From contig JANXLU010000042.1 of assembly GCA_025354985.1 (NCBI GenBank), positions 186,001-250,000 of the forward strand: DNA of 64,000 nucleotides, read 5' to 3'. Shown in pieces: positions 43,396-52,513 of this stretch (positions are counted from its first letter, which is position 1; every line of letters starts with the position of its first letter). This DNA comes from Chloroflexota bacterium (GTDB lineage Bacteria > Chloroflexota > Anaerolineae > J036 > Brachytrichaceae). A program made the position numbers and the translations under genes. The notes under the pieces were generated by a model. It searched no databases. It saw only the letters and a list, made by a program, of their open reading frames with translations, and was not told the origin of the DNA.

Positions 43396-44232
43396 TCATT
43401 GCTCCAACCTAAACAACACGCGCACATACTTCACGTGCTTCTTAAAGGCCGCCGGGTCCACGCGTTCGGCATAGTGATCTATCAGTGCGTCCATGGGCTT
43501 GCGAAATACACGCGCCACAACACCCTTGACCAGGCGTGACGCAAAGCCACCCGTTGAGCTCACATACCGCGTAAACACATCCACACCCGGAACCACATGC
43601 TCCTTCAATACGCGCTGGGCAAACTCCAGAGTTGGCAGCACGTTGTCGGTGATGTCCACCTGGCTGACAACAGTCAACCCGGCGGCGGCCGCCTTCGCCA
43701 AATAATCCGCCTCCACATTCACTACGCTGGCAAAGGCCCGCTCGCTTGAGACCCGCAACATCCCGCTGATAAACAAGTAGCCACCCGGACGCAGCAATCG
43801 GCGCACCTGGGCAAAGCCTACCGTCGCGTCAAAATAATTCTGGCTCTCGCTCATCAAAATCAGATCAAACGGCCCCGCCAGCGTCAGCGCTTCAAATTTA
43901 CTGCGCACAAAGCGCACACCCTCGTGCGGGTGCGCTGCAAAGTACGTCTCATGATTGGCATCCGGCGAGACCGCGGTAACCACGTAGCCGTGATCGGCCA
44001 TGGCCCGGGCGTTGTCACCGATCCCAGACCCTACATCCAGCACGGTTGTCACCTCCGCCGGGAATGAGGTCAGCAGCGTTTCGGTATAACGGGTTTGGGC
44101 TGCCCGGGCGCGGGCCATATCCAACTTTTCCGGCGTGTCCGAATAGCCGTAGTGCAGCGACCCAAGCTTTAGGACGTTGGTGCAAAACAGAAGTTCAAGA
44201 TCCAAGTTTGACTGGTAGACGCGATCAATCAT
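43396..44232 (-). CDS. SAM-dependent methyltransferase, small-molecule type
   Basis: 278 residues. SAM motif I is 'VLDVGSGIGDNA' (about 64-75); motif II region 'FDLILMSESQNYFD' and motif III 'RRLLRPGGYLFISG' follow. The N-terminal ~50 residues ('YQSNLDLELLFCTNVLKLGSLHYGY') resemble lid helices of methyltransferases acting on lipids or sterol-like compounds, so a hydrophobic substrate is conceivable. It is the last gene of a three-gene run, overlapping the previous gene by 4 bp (ATGA). Confidence 0.8.
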   Translation of the reverse strand: MIDRVYQSNLDLELLFCTNVLKLGSLHYGYSDTPEKLDMARARAAQTRYTETLLTSFPAEVTTVLDVGSGIGDNARAMADHGYVVTAVSPDANHETYFAAHPHEGVRFVRSKFEALTLAGPFDLILMSESQNYFDATVGFAQVRRLLRPGGYLFISGMLRVSSERAFASVVNVEADYLAKAAAAGLTVVSQVDITDNVLPTLEFAQRVLKEHVVPGVDVFTRYVSSTGGFASRLVKGVVARVFRKPMDALIDHYAERVDPAAFKKHVKYVRVLFRLEQ

Positions 44233-44966
44233 GTTTTAAGCACGGATTCAAGGTCATTGCCGGCCCGGCTCGGCCATCTGTGCCGTTGGGGGATGCCGTG
44301 TTCATCCACCCACAGCTCGCCCGGCGTATTGTAGTTGTCGCCTGTGTACTTATCGATCTCGCGTGTATAGCGGAAGCGCAGCCCATCCCGCTCAGGCCCA
44401 CCCGGCGCCGCCGGTGGAAGCGTCACAACCTCGACCAGATTGCTGCGCCAGCCTTCAACCCGTGGGCGGAGCAATTGCTCGCCATCACCCGAGACTTCCA
44501 AGGATGGCACAACCACCAACTGCGGCCCGGCCGCCGGCCCGGTCATCAGTGGTCGCATCAGCGCACCCAGCGATATCTGCATCAACGGCCACACCAGCAG
44601 CCCCGCCGGGCGCGCGTGATCCTCGTATTCAGGCGCCCGATCCGCGCGCACGCGCTCGACAAACACCGAGTCCGGCGTGATCAAATAGCTGGCCCGACAG
44701 CGGCTTATCGCGCCCTCGTGGCTGCCAGACCAGTCGAACAGTATTTGCCAGTTTGAGCTCCCGGCTTCATTGGCGCGCTCCACCGCCTCCACCAACAATG
44801 TGCTGCCGTCGGCGGCGTTTGCCAGCTCTGCGCGGGTGATCCGCAGGCCGTCACCGCGGTGATGGATGATCCATTCTTCCGTGCCACCCACACCCCCACG
44901 GACGTCAACAAAGACACCCGTGGCAACCAGCGTCTCGCGTTCGCCTGGCGGCGTAATAAACCGCAT
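44229..44966 (-). CDS. Uncharacterised 245-aa protein between amidohydrolase-CYTH and methyltransferase
   Basis: I do not recognise the family. The sequence is beta-rich with regular alternation ('LRITRAELANAADGSTLLVEAVERAN', 'YLITPDSVFVERVRA') and a hydrophobic stretch near 122-143 that is too short to be a clear membrane helix. The repeated short strands and 'GLRFRYTREIDKY' ending suggest an antiparallel barrel of a lipocalin-like or glycolipid-binding kind, but this is only a guess. It shares one base with the upstream fusion gene's stop codon and 4 bp with the downstream methyltransferase, so all three are translationally coupled. Confidence 0.7.
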   Translation of the reverse strand: MRFITPPGERETLVATGVFVDVRGGVGGTEEWIIHHRGDGLRITRAELANAADGSTLLVEAVERANEAGSSNWQILFDWSGSHEGAISRCRASYLITPDSVFVERVRADRAPEYEDHARPAGLLVWPLMQISLGALMRPLMTGPAAGPQLVVVPSLEVSGDGEQLLRPRVEGWRSNLVEVVTLPPAAPGGPERDGLRFRYTREIDKYTGDNYNTPGELWVDEHGIPQRHRWPSRAGNDLESVLKT

Positions 44967-46963
44967 CAGGTTGCGATCTCGACGTATTCCTGACGCAGTA
45001 ATTGCGCGTCGGTGATGCCAAAGCGCATCAGCAGATCGCCTATGGTGGCGGCCTTGCGCTGGGCGTCCTTCAAGCTCCAGGTGCGCGTCTTGATCTCAAG
45101 GAACATGTCATTACCTGTGGCGGACGGCTCAACCAGGCGATCAATGTTGATAAAGATTTCCTGATCTTCAAATGCCACCTCCCAGCGCAGACGATCCTTC
45201 TCAATAGAAACCTCGCGGGTGGGCTTGAAGTATTCGCGATAGAAGCGCAGGCTGCGGTCCGCCGACGAGAAGAACCGCACCCGTGACAGCAGCACCGAGT
45301 GGTCATATTCGCGCTCGCCGGTGGCCCCGACCAGGGTCAGCCGAGAGCGGCTCCCCAGCACGCCGCCGTTCTCATCCAGGCGCTCGTCTTCGCGGTAGCG
45401 CAGCCGCGAGGGATCATTATCAAAATAGAAGTACGTGTCATATTGGCGGTAGTGCACATGCCGCAGCACCTTCAACCCGTTGGTTTGATTCTGGACCGAG
45501 GCAATAATCGCGGTCGCGTCGCTCAACCGGGCCTTCACCTGCACCTCAAAGCTCTCGCTCTGGGTGACGCCGCCAATCGCGGCCAGCTTTCGCAACACAT
45601 CACCCTCGCGCTCAACCAGGAATTGATCAATCTGGCGGGCGGTCTCATTCGCCTGCGCACGAATGCCGGTCTCATCCAACGTCAAAAGTGCGCGCGCGCG
45701 CATCACTGGTCGACCCTGGATAAATACATCCCGCACATCTCCGGCCTTGCCCGAATACACAATCTGGGTATACAGCGCTTCCGGATCGCGGGCCAGCTTC
45801 CAATAGGCCGGCGTGTTGTGTAAGGTGTCCAGATTCACCACGATTACATCTCCGGCTTTGCCGGGTTCAAGTGAACCCGTCTTGTCGCCAATATGCAGCG
45901 CCCGGGCGCCCTCGATGGTGGCCATGCGCATGGCCTGCCGCGCGGGCACCGCCACCGGGTTCCGGGTGCTGCCCTTGGCCAGCAACGCCGCCAGGCGCAT
46001 CTCCTCAAAGTGATCCAAATCGTTGTTGCTGGCGGGGCCATCCGTGCCGATGCCTACGGTCACGCCCTCATCCAGCATATCGGTGAGCGCGGCGATTCCG
46101 CTGGCCAGCTTCAGATTGGCGGCCGGGTTGTGCGAAATGGTGGCGCCGTGCTTCTTGAGCATGCGCATCTCGTCCCGGTCAATCCACACACAGTGCGCGG
46201 CGATGACCTTGGCCTCCAGCACGCCCCATTTGTGAATCCAATTTACCGACGGCATGTTGTTGATGCGTTTGCAATCGATCACCTCCTGCTCGGTCTCGGA
46301 GATATGTATGTGCAACGGCACATCATGCTTGATCGCGATCTCGGCGCACGCGCGCATCAATTGACCGCTGCACGTGTAGGGTGCGTGTGGCGCCACCACC
46401 GGCACGATCAGCTCGTGATCCTTCCACTTGGTCACAAACGCCTCGCACGCCTCCAGGCTCTCGTCCGCGCTGGCCGCGTCGGGCGTGGGGAACTGCATGA
46501 TGGTCTGACTGCACAGCGCGCGCATCCCGGCGTCGGCCAGCGTTTGAGCGATCGTGTCTTCAAAGTAATACATGTCGTTGACGCACGTCACGCCGCTGCG
46601 GATCATCTCGGCGGCCGCCAGCTGGGCGCCCAGCTTGACAAACGCCGGCGACACAAATTTCTTCTCAACCGGTAGCATGTAGCCATACAGCCAAACGTCC
46701 AGACGCAGGTCATCCGCCAGACCCCTCAACAGCGTCATGGGCACGTGCGTATGGCAATTGACCAGACCGGGCATGATCGCGCAGTCTGTGCAGTCAATCA
46801 CCTCGGTTGCCGTAAATTCCCGCAACACCTCCGCCGCCGGACCTACGGCCACAATTTTGCCCGCGCGCAGCGCCACGGCCCCATCCGCCACCAGGCGGTT
46901 CGCGTCATCCATCGTGGCCACCACCCCGTGGGCCAGAATGACATCGCATTTATTGTTTTCCAT
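44966..46963 (-). CDS. Fusion of an MTA/SAH-deaminase-type amidohydrolase with a C-terminal CYTH (triphosphate-tunnel) domain
   Basis: 665 residues. Residues 1-440 are a complete amidohydrolase of the MtaD/SsnA group: H71-x-H73, H193, HIHISETEQE (H218, H220, E223), H257 and D308, all the metal and catalytic residues, so deamination of 5'-methylthioadenosine/S-adenosylhomocysteine or a similar adenosine analogue is likely. Residues about 470-665 look like CYTH: EVQVKARL (second residue of the ExExK motif is Q), QYDTYF, 'SRLRYREDERL', a basic strand, and 'FINIDRL...FLEIK'. CYTH proteins cleave or cyclise triphosphates. ATG start; TAGTAT 9 nt upstream. Heads an overlapping operon with an unknown protein and a methyltransferase. 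Confidence 0.85.
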   Translation of the reverse strand: MENNKCDVILAHGVVATMDDANRLVADGAVALRAGKIVAVGPAAEVLREFTATEVIDCTDCAIMPGLVNCHTHVPMTLLRGLADDLRLDVWLYGYMLPVEKKFVSPAFVKLGAQLAAAEMIRSGVTCVNDMYYFEDTIAQTLADAGMRALCSQTIMQFPTPDAASADESLEACEAFVTKWKDHELIVPVVAPHAPYTCSGQLMRACAEIAIKHDVPLHIHISETEQEVIDCKRINNMPSVNWIHKWGVLEAKVIAAHCVWIDRDEMRMLKKHGATISHNPAANLKLASGIAALTDMLDEGVTVGIGTDGPASNNDLDHFEEMRLAALLAKGSTRNPVAVPARQAMRMATIEGARALHIGDKTGSLEPGKAGDVIVVNLDTLHNTPAYWKLARDPEALYTQIVYSGKAGDVRDVFIQGRPVMRARALLTLDETGIRAQANETARQIDQFLVEREGDVLRKLAAIGGVTQSESFEVQVKARLSDATAIIASVQNQTNGLKVLRHVHYRQYDTYFYFDNDPSRLRYREDERLDENGGVLGSRSRLTLVGATGEREYDHSVLLSRVRFFSSADRSLRFYREYFKPTREVSIEKDRLRWEVAFEDQEIFINIDRLVEPSATGNDMFLEIKTRTWSLKDAQRKAATIGDLLMRFGITDAQLLRQEYVEIAT

Positions 46964-47137
46964 GGCGAACTTATACTACAGCCACGTTATCCACGCGTTG
47001 GTGGATTTTCAAAATTAGGAATCCTCCCTGTCGCAGTAACTAAACGACTTTATCGCCGCGACCTTTGCATCTGAACACTGCTGCTGACCATAAACGACGG
47101 TATCTGCGTGGGCGCAGTGCGTTATCCTAGCCCTAAT

Positions 47138-47635
47138 ATGCAACTTTACGAAGCTATTCTTACTCGCCGGACGATCAAAGCATTCAAACCCGACCCGGTG
47201 CCCACCGATGTGCTGGCGCACGCCCTGACCGCGGGGTTGTGGGCCCAAAACCATCGCATGACCGAGCCCTGGCGCTTTACCGTGCTGGGTGCACAAACCC
47301 ATCAGGCATTGGCGGCGAGCGACCCCAAACTGTTGTCCAAGCCAAAAATCGTGGCGATCTCTTATCCGCTCAGCAGCGATCAGTTTCAACGCCGTGAAGA
47401 TTACGCCGCGGTGTGCTGCGCCATCCAAAACATCCAGCTGGCCGCCTGGGTGGATGGGCTGGGGATGCAGTGGAGCACCGGTCGCGTCTCACAGCTGCCC
47501 GCAACCTATACGCTGCTCGGTATCGACCCGGCGCAGGAGGAACTCGCCGGTCTGCTTTACTTTGGCTACCCCGAAAGCGTTCCCGAGCCTGCGCCCCGCA
47601 AACCCCTCAGCCAGGTGCTGCGCGAGCTGGCGTAA
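47138..47635 (+). CDS. Nitroreductase-family flavoprotein
   Basis: 165 residues, FMN-dependent NADH/NADPH oxidoreductase fold: 'AILTRRTIKAFKPDPVP' is the N-terminal FMN-phosphate-binding arginine region (R-R-x-x), 'LWAQNHRMTEPWRFTVL' and 'GLGMQWSTG' follow. It is one of the shorter members (HBN/BluB-type length). The ATG 47138 has TATCCT 9 nt upstream; the next gene begins 15 bp after its stop. Confidence 0.83.
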   Translation: MQLYEAILTRRTIKAFKPDPVPTDVLAHALTAGLWAQNHRMTEPWRFTVLGAQTHQALAASDPKLLSKPKIVAISYPLSSDQFQRREDYAAVCCAIQNIQLAAWVDGLGMQWSTGRVSQLPATYTLLGIDPAQEELAGLLYFGYPESVPEPAPRKPLSQVLRELA

Positions 47636-47650
47636 GGAGTGTTACCCATC

Positions 47651-48268
47651 GTGCAGGACACAGCACCCACCTACCTTGCCCGCGCCCGCGCCGAGTGGGA
47701 TGGACAGGCCCCCACCTTCGACCAGGCGCCCGACCATGGCCTCCGAGATCCCGCAGTAAGATCCGCGTGGCGCGAAGCCATGATCCGTTGGCTTCCAAGC
47801 CAGCCGGGTCGCTTGTTGGATGTTGGCTGTGGCACCGGCTCCATGAGCATCGTGGCTGCCAACCTCGGCCATACCGTTACCGGGATCGATGCCTCAACCG
47901 TCATGATCACGCTCGCCCGTAAAAAGGCCGCTGCAGAAAACTTGTCCCTGACCTTCGAGCTCGGTGACGCGGCCAACCCGGCGTTCCTGCCGGTAGCGTT
48001 CGACACGGTGCTATGTCGCCATGTGCTGTGGTCTCTGCCAAATCCAGCAGATGTGCTTGACCGCTGGTCGCGGCTGCTTGCGCCGGGTGGCCGACTGATA
48101 CTCATTGAAGGCTTCTGGTGGACGGGTGGCGGGCTGAAGGCCGCCGATCTGCTGACCATGTTGCCATTGCGGTTTGCCCAGATTCAGCACACAAGCCTGG
48201 CCAACCGGCCCGACCTGTGGGGTGGTGTGGTTACCGACGAACGTTACGTTGTAATCGTCCGTGAATAA
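47651..48268 (+). CDS. Class I SAM-dependent methyltransferase (UbiE/Methyltransf_11 type)
   Basis: 205 residues. Motif I 'LLDVGCGTGSMSI' is canonical, followed by 'GIDAS' and 'LLAPGGRLILIEG'. A GGAG Shine-Dalgarno site at 47636-47639 is 11 nt before GTG 47651, which I prefer over GTG 47639, which overlaps that site. Co-transcribed with the nitroreductase. Substrate unknown. Confidence 0.82.
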   Translation: MQDTAPTYLARARAEWDGQAPTFDQAPDHGLRDPAVRSAWREAMIRWLPSQPGRLLDVGCGTGSMSIVAANLGHTVTGIDASTVMITLARKKAAAENLSLTFELGDAANPAFLPVAFDTVLCRHVLWSLPNPADVLDRWSRLLAPGGRLILIEGFWWTGGGLKAADLLTMLPLRFAQIQHTSLANRPDLWGGVVTDERYVVIVRE

Positions 48269-48393
48269 ATAATAGTCACAAATTGCCACCGGTCGGAGCC
48301 ACCGCTTGACGAATCCGGCTGGCATCCTATACTCAGTAAATATTGTGCGTCCAGGATGTGCCCGGCGCACTTAAAGGAAAACCCGCTTTCACT

Positions 48394-49116
48394 ATGAACC
48401 TCACTGATAAAGTCATTGCCATCATCGGCGGTGCCGCCGGCATAGGCGCCGCCACCGCCGAGTTGTGCGCCCAGCGTGGCGCGCGCGTGATCATTGCCGA
48501 TCTGGACGAGACCGTGGGCGCCAAAACCGCCGCGGCTATCAACGCTCCTTTCTTCAGATTGGACGTGACCAGCGAACCCGATGTTAAACGTGTGTTTGCC
48601 GCAATCGATGCGCAATTTGGCAAGCTCGATGTGCTCATCCCAACCGCCGGTGTGTTGCTCGGACCTTACCTTGAGCTCGAAGACTTCACGGTCGAGATGT
48701 TTCGCAAGAATTATGAAATCAATGTCGTCGGCAGCTTTCTCTGCGCAAAATACGCCGTGCCTTTGATGAAGAAGACTGGCGCCGGGGTCATCATCTATGT
48801 ATCCTCCGCAGCGGCCGGTGGCGTCAGTTCATCCTATGCCTATGGCAGCAGCAAGGGTGGCGTGCTCTCGCTTGGCAACACCTCCGCGGGCAAGTTGGCA
48901 AAATTCAACATCCGGGTGAACACTCTGATCCCCGGCAACATTGCCACGAATATGAAGCTGTCAGTCATTGAGCAGGAGGCTAAGGATAAGGGTCTTAACT
49001 TTGCCGATCTCACCCGGGAATCAAAGCTGGGCGAGCCTGCCGGCATGGCCAAAGTGCTTGCCTGGCTTGCCAGTGAAGATGCGGACTACGTGCGCGGTCA
49101 CATAACCACGCGATGA
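48394..49116 (+). CDS. Short-chain dehydrogenase/reductase
   Basis: 240 residues, classical SDR. The cofactor motif is GGAAGIG near the N-terminus, the catalytic serine lies in 'YVSSAAAGG', and Y-x3-K is YGSSK. 'VDVIAD'-like acidic residue after beta-2 ('VIIADLDE') indicates NAD rather than NADP. The C-terminus stops at 'YVRGHITTR', a few residues shorter than usual. Overlaps the next gene by 4 bp (ATGA), so it probably acts on the same pathway as that isomerase. Confidence 0.85.
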   Translation: MNLTDKVIAIIGGAAGIGAATAELCAQRGARVIIADLDETVGAKTAAAINAPFFRLDVTSEPDVKRVFAAIDAQFGKLDVLIPTAGVLLGPYLELEDFTVEMFRKNYEINVVGSFLCAKYAVPLMKKTGAGVIIYVSSAAAGGVSSSYAYGSSKGGVLSLGNTSAGKLAKFNIRVNTLIPGNIATNMKLSVIEQEAKDKGLNFADLTRESKLGEPAGMAKVLAWLASEDADYVRGHITTR

Positions 49117-49964
49117 AAGTCGGTGTCTCAGGATTCCTCCCGGCCTGGCAACTCATCACGCCCGCCGATCTAAAGCGTGTCCGCGACACCGGGTTGTCTG
49201 GCGCCGTGTTGCGTGTGGATGCCCCATTGCAGACCGCGATTGCCGACGTACACCGCGTCAAACAGTTGTTTGCTGATGCCGGCGTGTCCGTATGTCAAAT
49301 GAACGGCGCCTATGAAAACCTGATCGACCCTGATGATGCGCTGCGCGCCAGTGGAATTGCCGGTCTCCAAGCCTTGATCCGCTTTGGCGTGGCAGTGGGC
49401 GCGCCCAGTACCTACGTCCGCCCGGGCTCGTTAAACCCCGTTGGCCAGTGGTGGCCGCATCGAGATAATCATGCACCACGGACCTTTGATCGTCTCGTAC
49501 AGAGCATGCGCACACTGTGCACCTTCGCCGAACAGGAAGGCGCAATCCTGGCAATTGAAGGCCACGTCGTCAGCACGCTGGACAGCCCACGCCGTGTCAA
49601 AGATCTGTTTGATGCCGTGGCCTCACCCGCGCTGATGTTCAACTTCGACCCGGTCAACTTCATCGGCACGGTGTCCGACGTGCACAACACTGCGCGCGTC
49701 CTTAACGAATTGTGCGATGTGCTTGGCCACCGCTTTGTCGCCGCTCATGCCAAGGACGTGACCATATTGGATGCCCATGTCGTCCAGATCGTTGAGACCC
49801 AGCCGTGCACCGGTACGCTTGATCACTACCTGTTTATGAAGCGCTTCAACAAAATCTACCCGACGGGCTGGTTCATCATCGAGCACCTCCCGGATGACCG
49901 CGTGCCGCCCGCCCGGGCCGCCTGGGGCGTCGTCGCATCCGCGCTCGAGATTTCGCTCGAGTAA
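49113..49964 (+). CDS. Sugar phosphate isomerase/epimerase-like TIM-barrel protein (AP-endonuclease 2 fold)
   Basis: 283 residues. Metal-binding TIM barrel of the IolE/xylose-isomerase-like superfamily: 'LAIEGHVV' and 'LMFNFDPVNF' provide the expected glutamate and aspartate/asparagine ligands, 'VAAHAKDV' the histidine and aspartate, and 'GWFIIEHL' the last glutamate. It starts inside the SDR stop codon, and the pair likely oxidises and isomerises a sugar or cyclitol. The 173-bp spacer after it contains two weak hairpins (around 50020 and 50037-50060). Confidence 0.82.
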   Translation: MKVGVSGFLPAWQLITPADLKRVRDTGLSGAVLRVDAPLQTAIADVHRVKQLFADAGVSVCQMNGAYENLIDPDDALRASGIAGLQALIRFGVAVGAPSTYVRPGSLNPVGQWWPHRDNHAPRTFDRLVQSMRTLCTFAEQEGAILAIEGHVVSTLDSPRRVKDLFDAVASPALMFNFDPVNFIGTVSDVHNTARVLNELCDVLGHRFVAAHAKDVTILDAHVVQIVETQPCTGTLDHYLFMKRFNKIYPTGWFIIEHLPDDRVPPARAAWGVVASALEISLE

Positions 49965-50137
49965 TATCCTGATCAAACATCTTCATACGGTCACGCTAAA
50001 CGCACCTGAAAACTTAACCGGCCAATCAATCCGGCCGCGGGATGAATCATCATCCCCCGCATCCATCTTGCCGGTTGCACCATGCGTTGGTGTGTCGGTT
50101 GTGTTAGGACAGCTTCAAGGTTCCGTCTAATCACACG

Positions 50138-51529
50138 ATGCCCGCCCACATCATAGATTCCGCCATCTTCCGCGAACAGTATGGCACGCCCGAAATGCGC
50201 GCAGTATTCGAGGAACGAGCGTTGATCCAGCGCTGGATGGATATCGAAGTGGCGCTCGCACGTGCCGAGGCCGAGTTGGGCGTCATCCCCCAATCAGCAG
50301 CTGATGCAATTGGCCGCGCTGCACGTGCCGAACACATCGACCTGGACGCGTTGCGTGCGGGCGTCGCCCAGACTGGGCACCCGATCGTCCCATTGATTCG
50401 CGCGCTCCAAAGCTTGTGTGACCATGATCCTGCCGCCCCGGCCGGCTCCGGCGAGTTCGTTCACTTTGGAGCCACCACCCAGGATATTGTGGATACCGCT
50501 GTTGTGCTGCAACTCAAACAGGCTGGCACGTTCATAAAGGCGGACTTGATTACGTTGTCCAACTACCTTCGGGCGCTGTCTGAAGCCCACAAAGACACGC
50601 TGATGGCCGGCCGCACCCATGGGCAACAGGCGCTGCCCATTACGTTTGGTTACAAAACAGCCGTGTGGGTGGCCGAACTGGATCGCCATTTCGATCGCTT
50701 GAAGGATTGTGAGCCTCGCGTGTTTATCGGACAATTTGGCGGCGCATCTGGCACCCTGGCCAGCCTTCCGGTTCATGGCCTGCGGATTCGTGCACGAATG
50801 ATGGAACTGCTGGGCTTACGCGATCCGATCATAACCTGGCATACCGCCCACGACGGTTTCGCTGAATTCGCCAATGTCCTCGTGTTGATCGCCGGCACCT
50901 GCGGCAAGATCGCCCGGGAAATCATCAATCTGCAGCGCAGCGAGATTTGGGAGGTCGAGGAGCCGCACGATGGTGACAAGATCGGCAGCAGCACCATGCC
51001 ACACAAGCGCAACCCCATGGTCTGCGAGGCCATTGTCGCGCTGGCTCGCCTTGCCTTTAGCGCCGCGCGAAATGCCTTCGACGGCCTGATCCAAGATCAT
51101 GAACGTGACTGGACCGTCAACCAAATGGAATGGGCGTGGGTCCCGGAACTGTGCGTCTATACGGCCGGAGCGCTGGCGCACACCAACCATGTGATGCGCG
51201 ATCTGCGCGTTTATCCAGATCGCATGCGCAAAAATGCGGATTCACTTGGCGGTCTAATGCTAAGTGAGGCCGTGATGTTTGAATTGGCCAAACACGTTGG
51301 CAAGCAGACCGCGCACGAGCTTTTGCATGGGTGTTCCATGCTCGCCATGGATACGGGCATCCCATTCCGCGCCGCGCTGTTGCATAATGTTGAGGTCATG
51401 CAGCATCTTAACGAAGCGACCATTGACAGGCTGCTTTCCCCAACCGAATACACCGGATTCGCGCACGAGATGGTCGTGCGCGTGCTAAAACCGGACATGT
51501 CAGTAAGTGATTCAAACGCTACACCTTAG
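50138..51529 (+). CDS. Adenylosuccinate lyase/3-carboxymuconate cycloisomerase-family lyase
   Basis: 463 residues of the fumarase/aspartase superfamily. The signature loop SSTMPHKRNP is at 284-293 (catalytic serine in it), 'EFVHFGATTQDIVDTA' and 'GRTHGQQALPITFG' are the other two conserved regions, and the C-terminal ADSL_C domain is present. The second motif and length resemble the PcaB/CMLE side more than housekeeping PurB, and the neighbours are catabolic, so a role in degrading a dicarboxylate adduct is possible; purine synthesis cannot be excluded. The stop codon touches the ATG of the E1 alpha gene. Confidence 0.8.
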   Translation: MPAHIIDSAIFREQYGTPEMRAVFEERALIQRWMDIEVALARAEAELGVIPQSAADAIGRAARAEHIDLDALRAGVAQTGHPIVPLIRALQSLCDHDPAAPAGSGEFVHFGATTQDIVDTAVVLQLKQAGTFIKADLITLSNYLRALSEAHKDTLMAGRTHGQQALPITFGYKTAVWVAELDRHFDRLKDCEPRVFIGQFGGASGTLASLPVHGLRIRARMMELLGLRDPIITWHTAHDGFAEFANVLVLIAGTCGKIAREIINLQRSEIWEVEEPHDGDKIGSSTMPHKRNPMVCEAIVALARLAFSAARNAFDGLIQDHERDWTVNQMEWAWVPELCVYTAGALAHTNHVMRDLRVYPDRMRKNADSLGGLMLSEAVMFELAKHVGKQTAHELLHGCSMLAMDTGIPFRAALLHNVEVMQHLNEATIDRLLSPTEYTGFAHEMVVRVLKPDMSVSDSNATP

Positions 51530-52504
51530 ATGACACTCTCAACCCCCCAACTCCGTGATGGTTATCGCATGATGCTCCTGGCCCGGGCATTTGATCGCAA
51601 ATGTGAAGAACTGTTCCAACAAGGCATCATCCGCGGCTCGTTGCACATGTGCATCGGCCAGGAGGCGACCGGTGCCGGGGCAGCGCTTGCGCTCCGCGAT
51701 GACGACATTCTGATCACCAACTACCGTGGTCATGGACACGCGCTCAGCAAGGGCATCAGCCCGCGCGCGGCCATGGCCGAAATGCTCGGGCGCGCCACCG
51801 GTTGTTGTAAGGGCAAGGGCGGCAGTATGCACTGGACCGATGTCAAGAAAGGCATTATGCCCGCCAATGCCATCGTCGGTGCCGGATTGCCCACCGTCGT
51901 CGGGTGCGCGCTGGCGGGACAGTTGGATGGGTTGGATCGTGTGGCCGTCACCTTCTTTGGTGATGGCGCTTCCAACCAGGGCACCGCCCACGAAGCCATG
52001 AACTTGGCCAGCATATGGAAGGTGCCGGCCATTTACATCTGCGAAAACAACCTGTATTCCGAGATGACCCCGATCAGCAAGACCGCGCCAAATAAAGACT
52101 TGGCCGAGCGCGCCGCGGCCTATCACATCCCGGCCGAAGTGGTAGATGGCAACGATATCGAAGCCATGTTCGATGCCGTTTGCCGCGCCGTCACCCGTGG
52201 CAGGCAGGGTGGAGGACCTTCCTTTATTGAGGCCAAAACCTACCGCGTGGTCGGCCACATGATCGGTGATTCCCAAATCTACCGCAGCAAGGACGAGGTC
52301 GAGGAATGGCGCACCCAGCGCGACCCGATCATGCGCGCAGGCGCCAAACTGATCGAGCGCGGGCTCACGGCAGCTGAGCTTGAGGCCATCCAGACATCCG
52401 TCGATGCCACCATCACCGATGCCGTCCAGTTTGCCAAGGATTCGCCTTATCCGGATGTGCGTGAGGTCTACGTCGACGTGTTTGCCGAACCCATTCCCGC
52501 CTAA
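51530..52504 (+). CDS. Thiamine-diphosphate-dependent E1 alpha subunit (pyruvate/acetoin dehydrogenase type)
   Basis: 324 residues. TPP motif GDG at 144-146 through NN at 173-174, and 'KGKGGSMHWTD' before it. Length and 'GSLHMCIGQEATGAGAA' match the acetoin/pyruvate dehydrogenase E1 alpha (AcoA/PdhA) group. It heads the E1 alpha-beta pair and is directly adjacent to the lyase gene. E2 and E3 genes are not in the window, so the pair may supply a complex encoded elsewhere or act alone. Confidence 0.88.
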   Translation: MTLSTPQLRDGYRMMLLARAFDRKCEELFQQGIIRGSLHMCIGQEATGAGAALALRDDDILITNYRGHGHALSKGISPRAAMAEMLGRATGCCKGKGGSMHWTDVKKGIMPANAIVGAGLPTVVGCALAGQLDGLDRVAVTFFGDGASNQGTAHEAMNLASIWKVPAIYICENNLYSEMTPISKTAPNKDLAERAAAYHIPAEVVDGNDIEAMFDAVCRAVTRGRQGGGPSFIEAKTYRVVGHMIGDSQIYRSKDEVEEWRTQRDPIMRAGAKLIERGLTAAELEAIQTSVDATITDAVQFAKDSPYPDVREVYVDVFAEPIPA

Positions 52505-52513
52505 CCAACAAAC

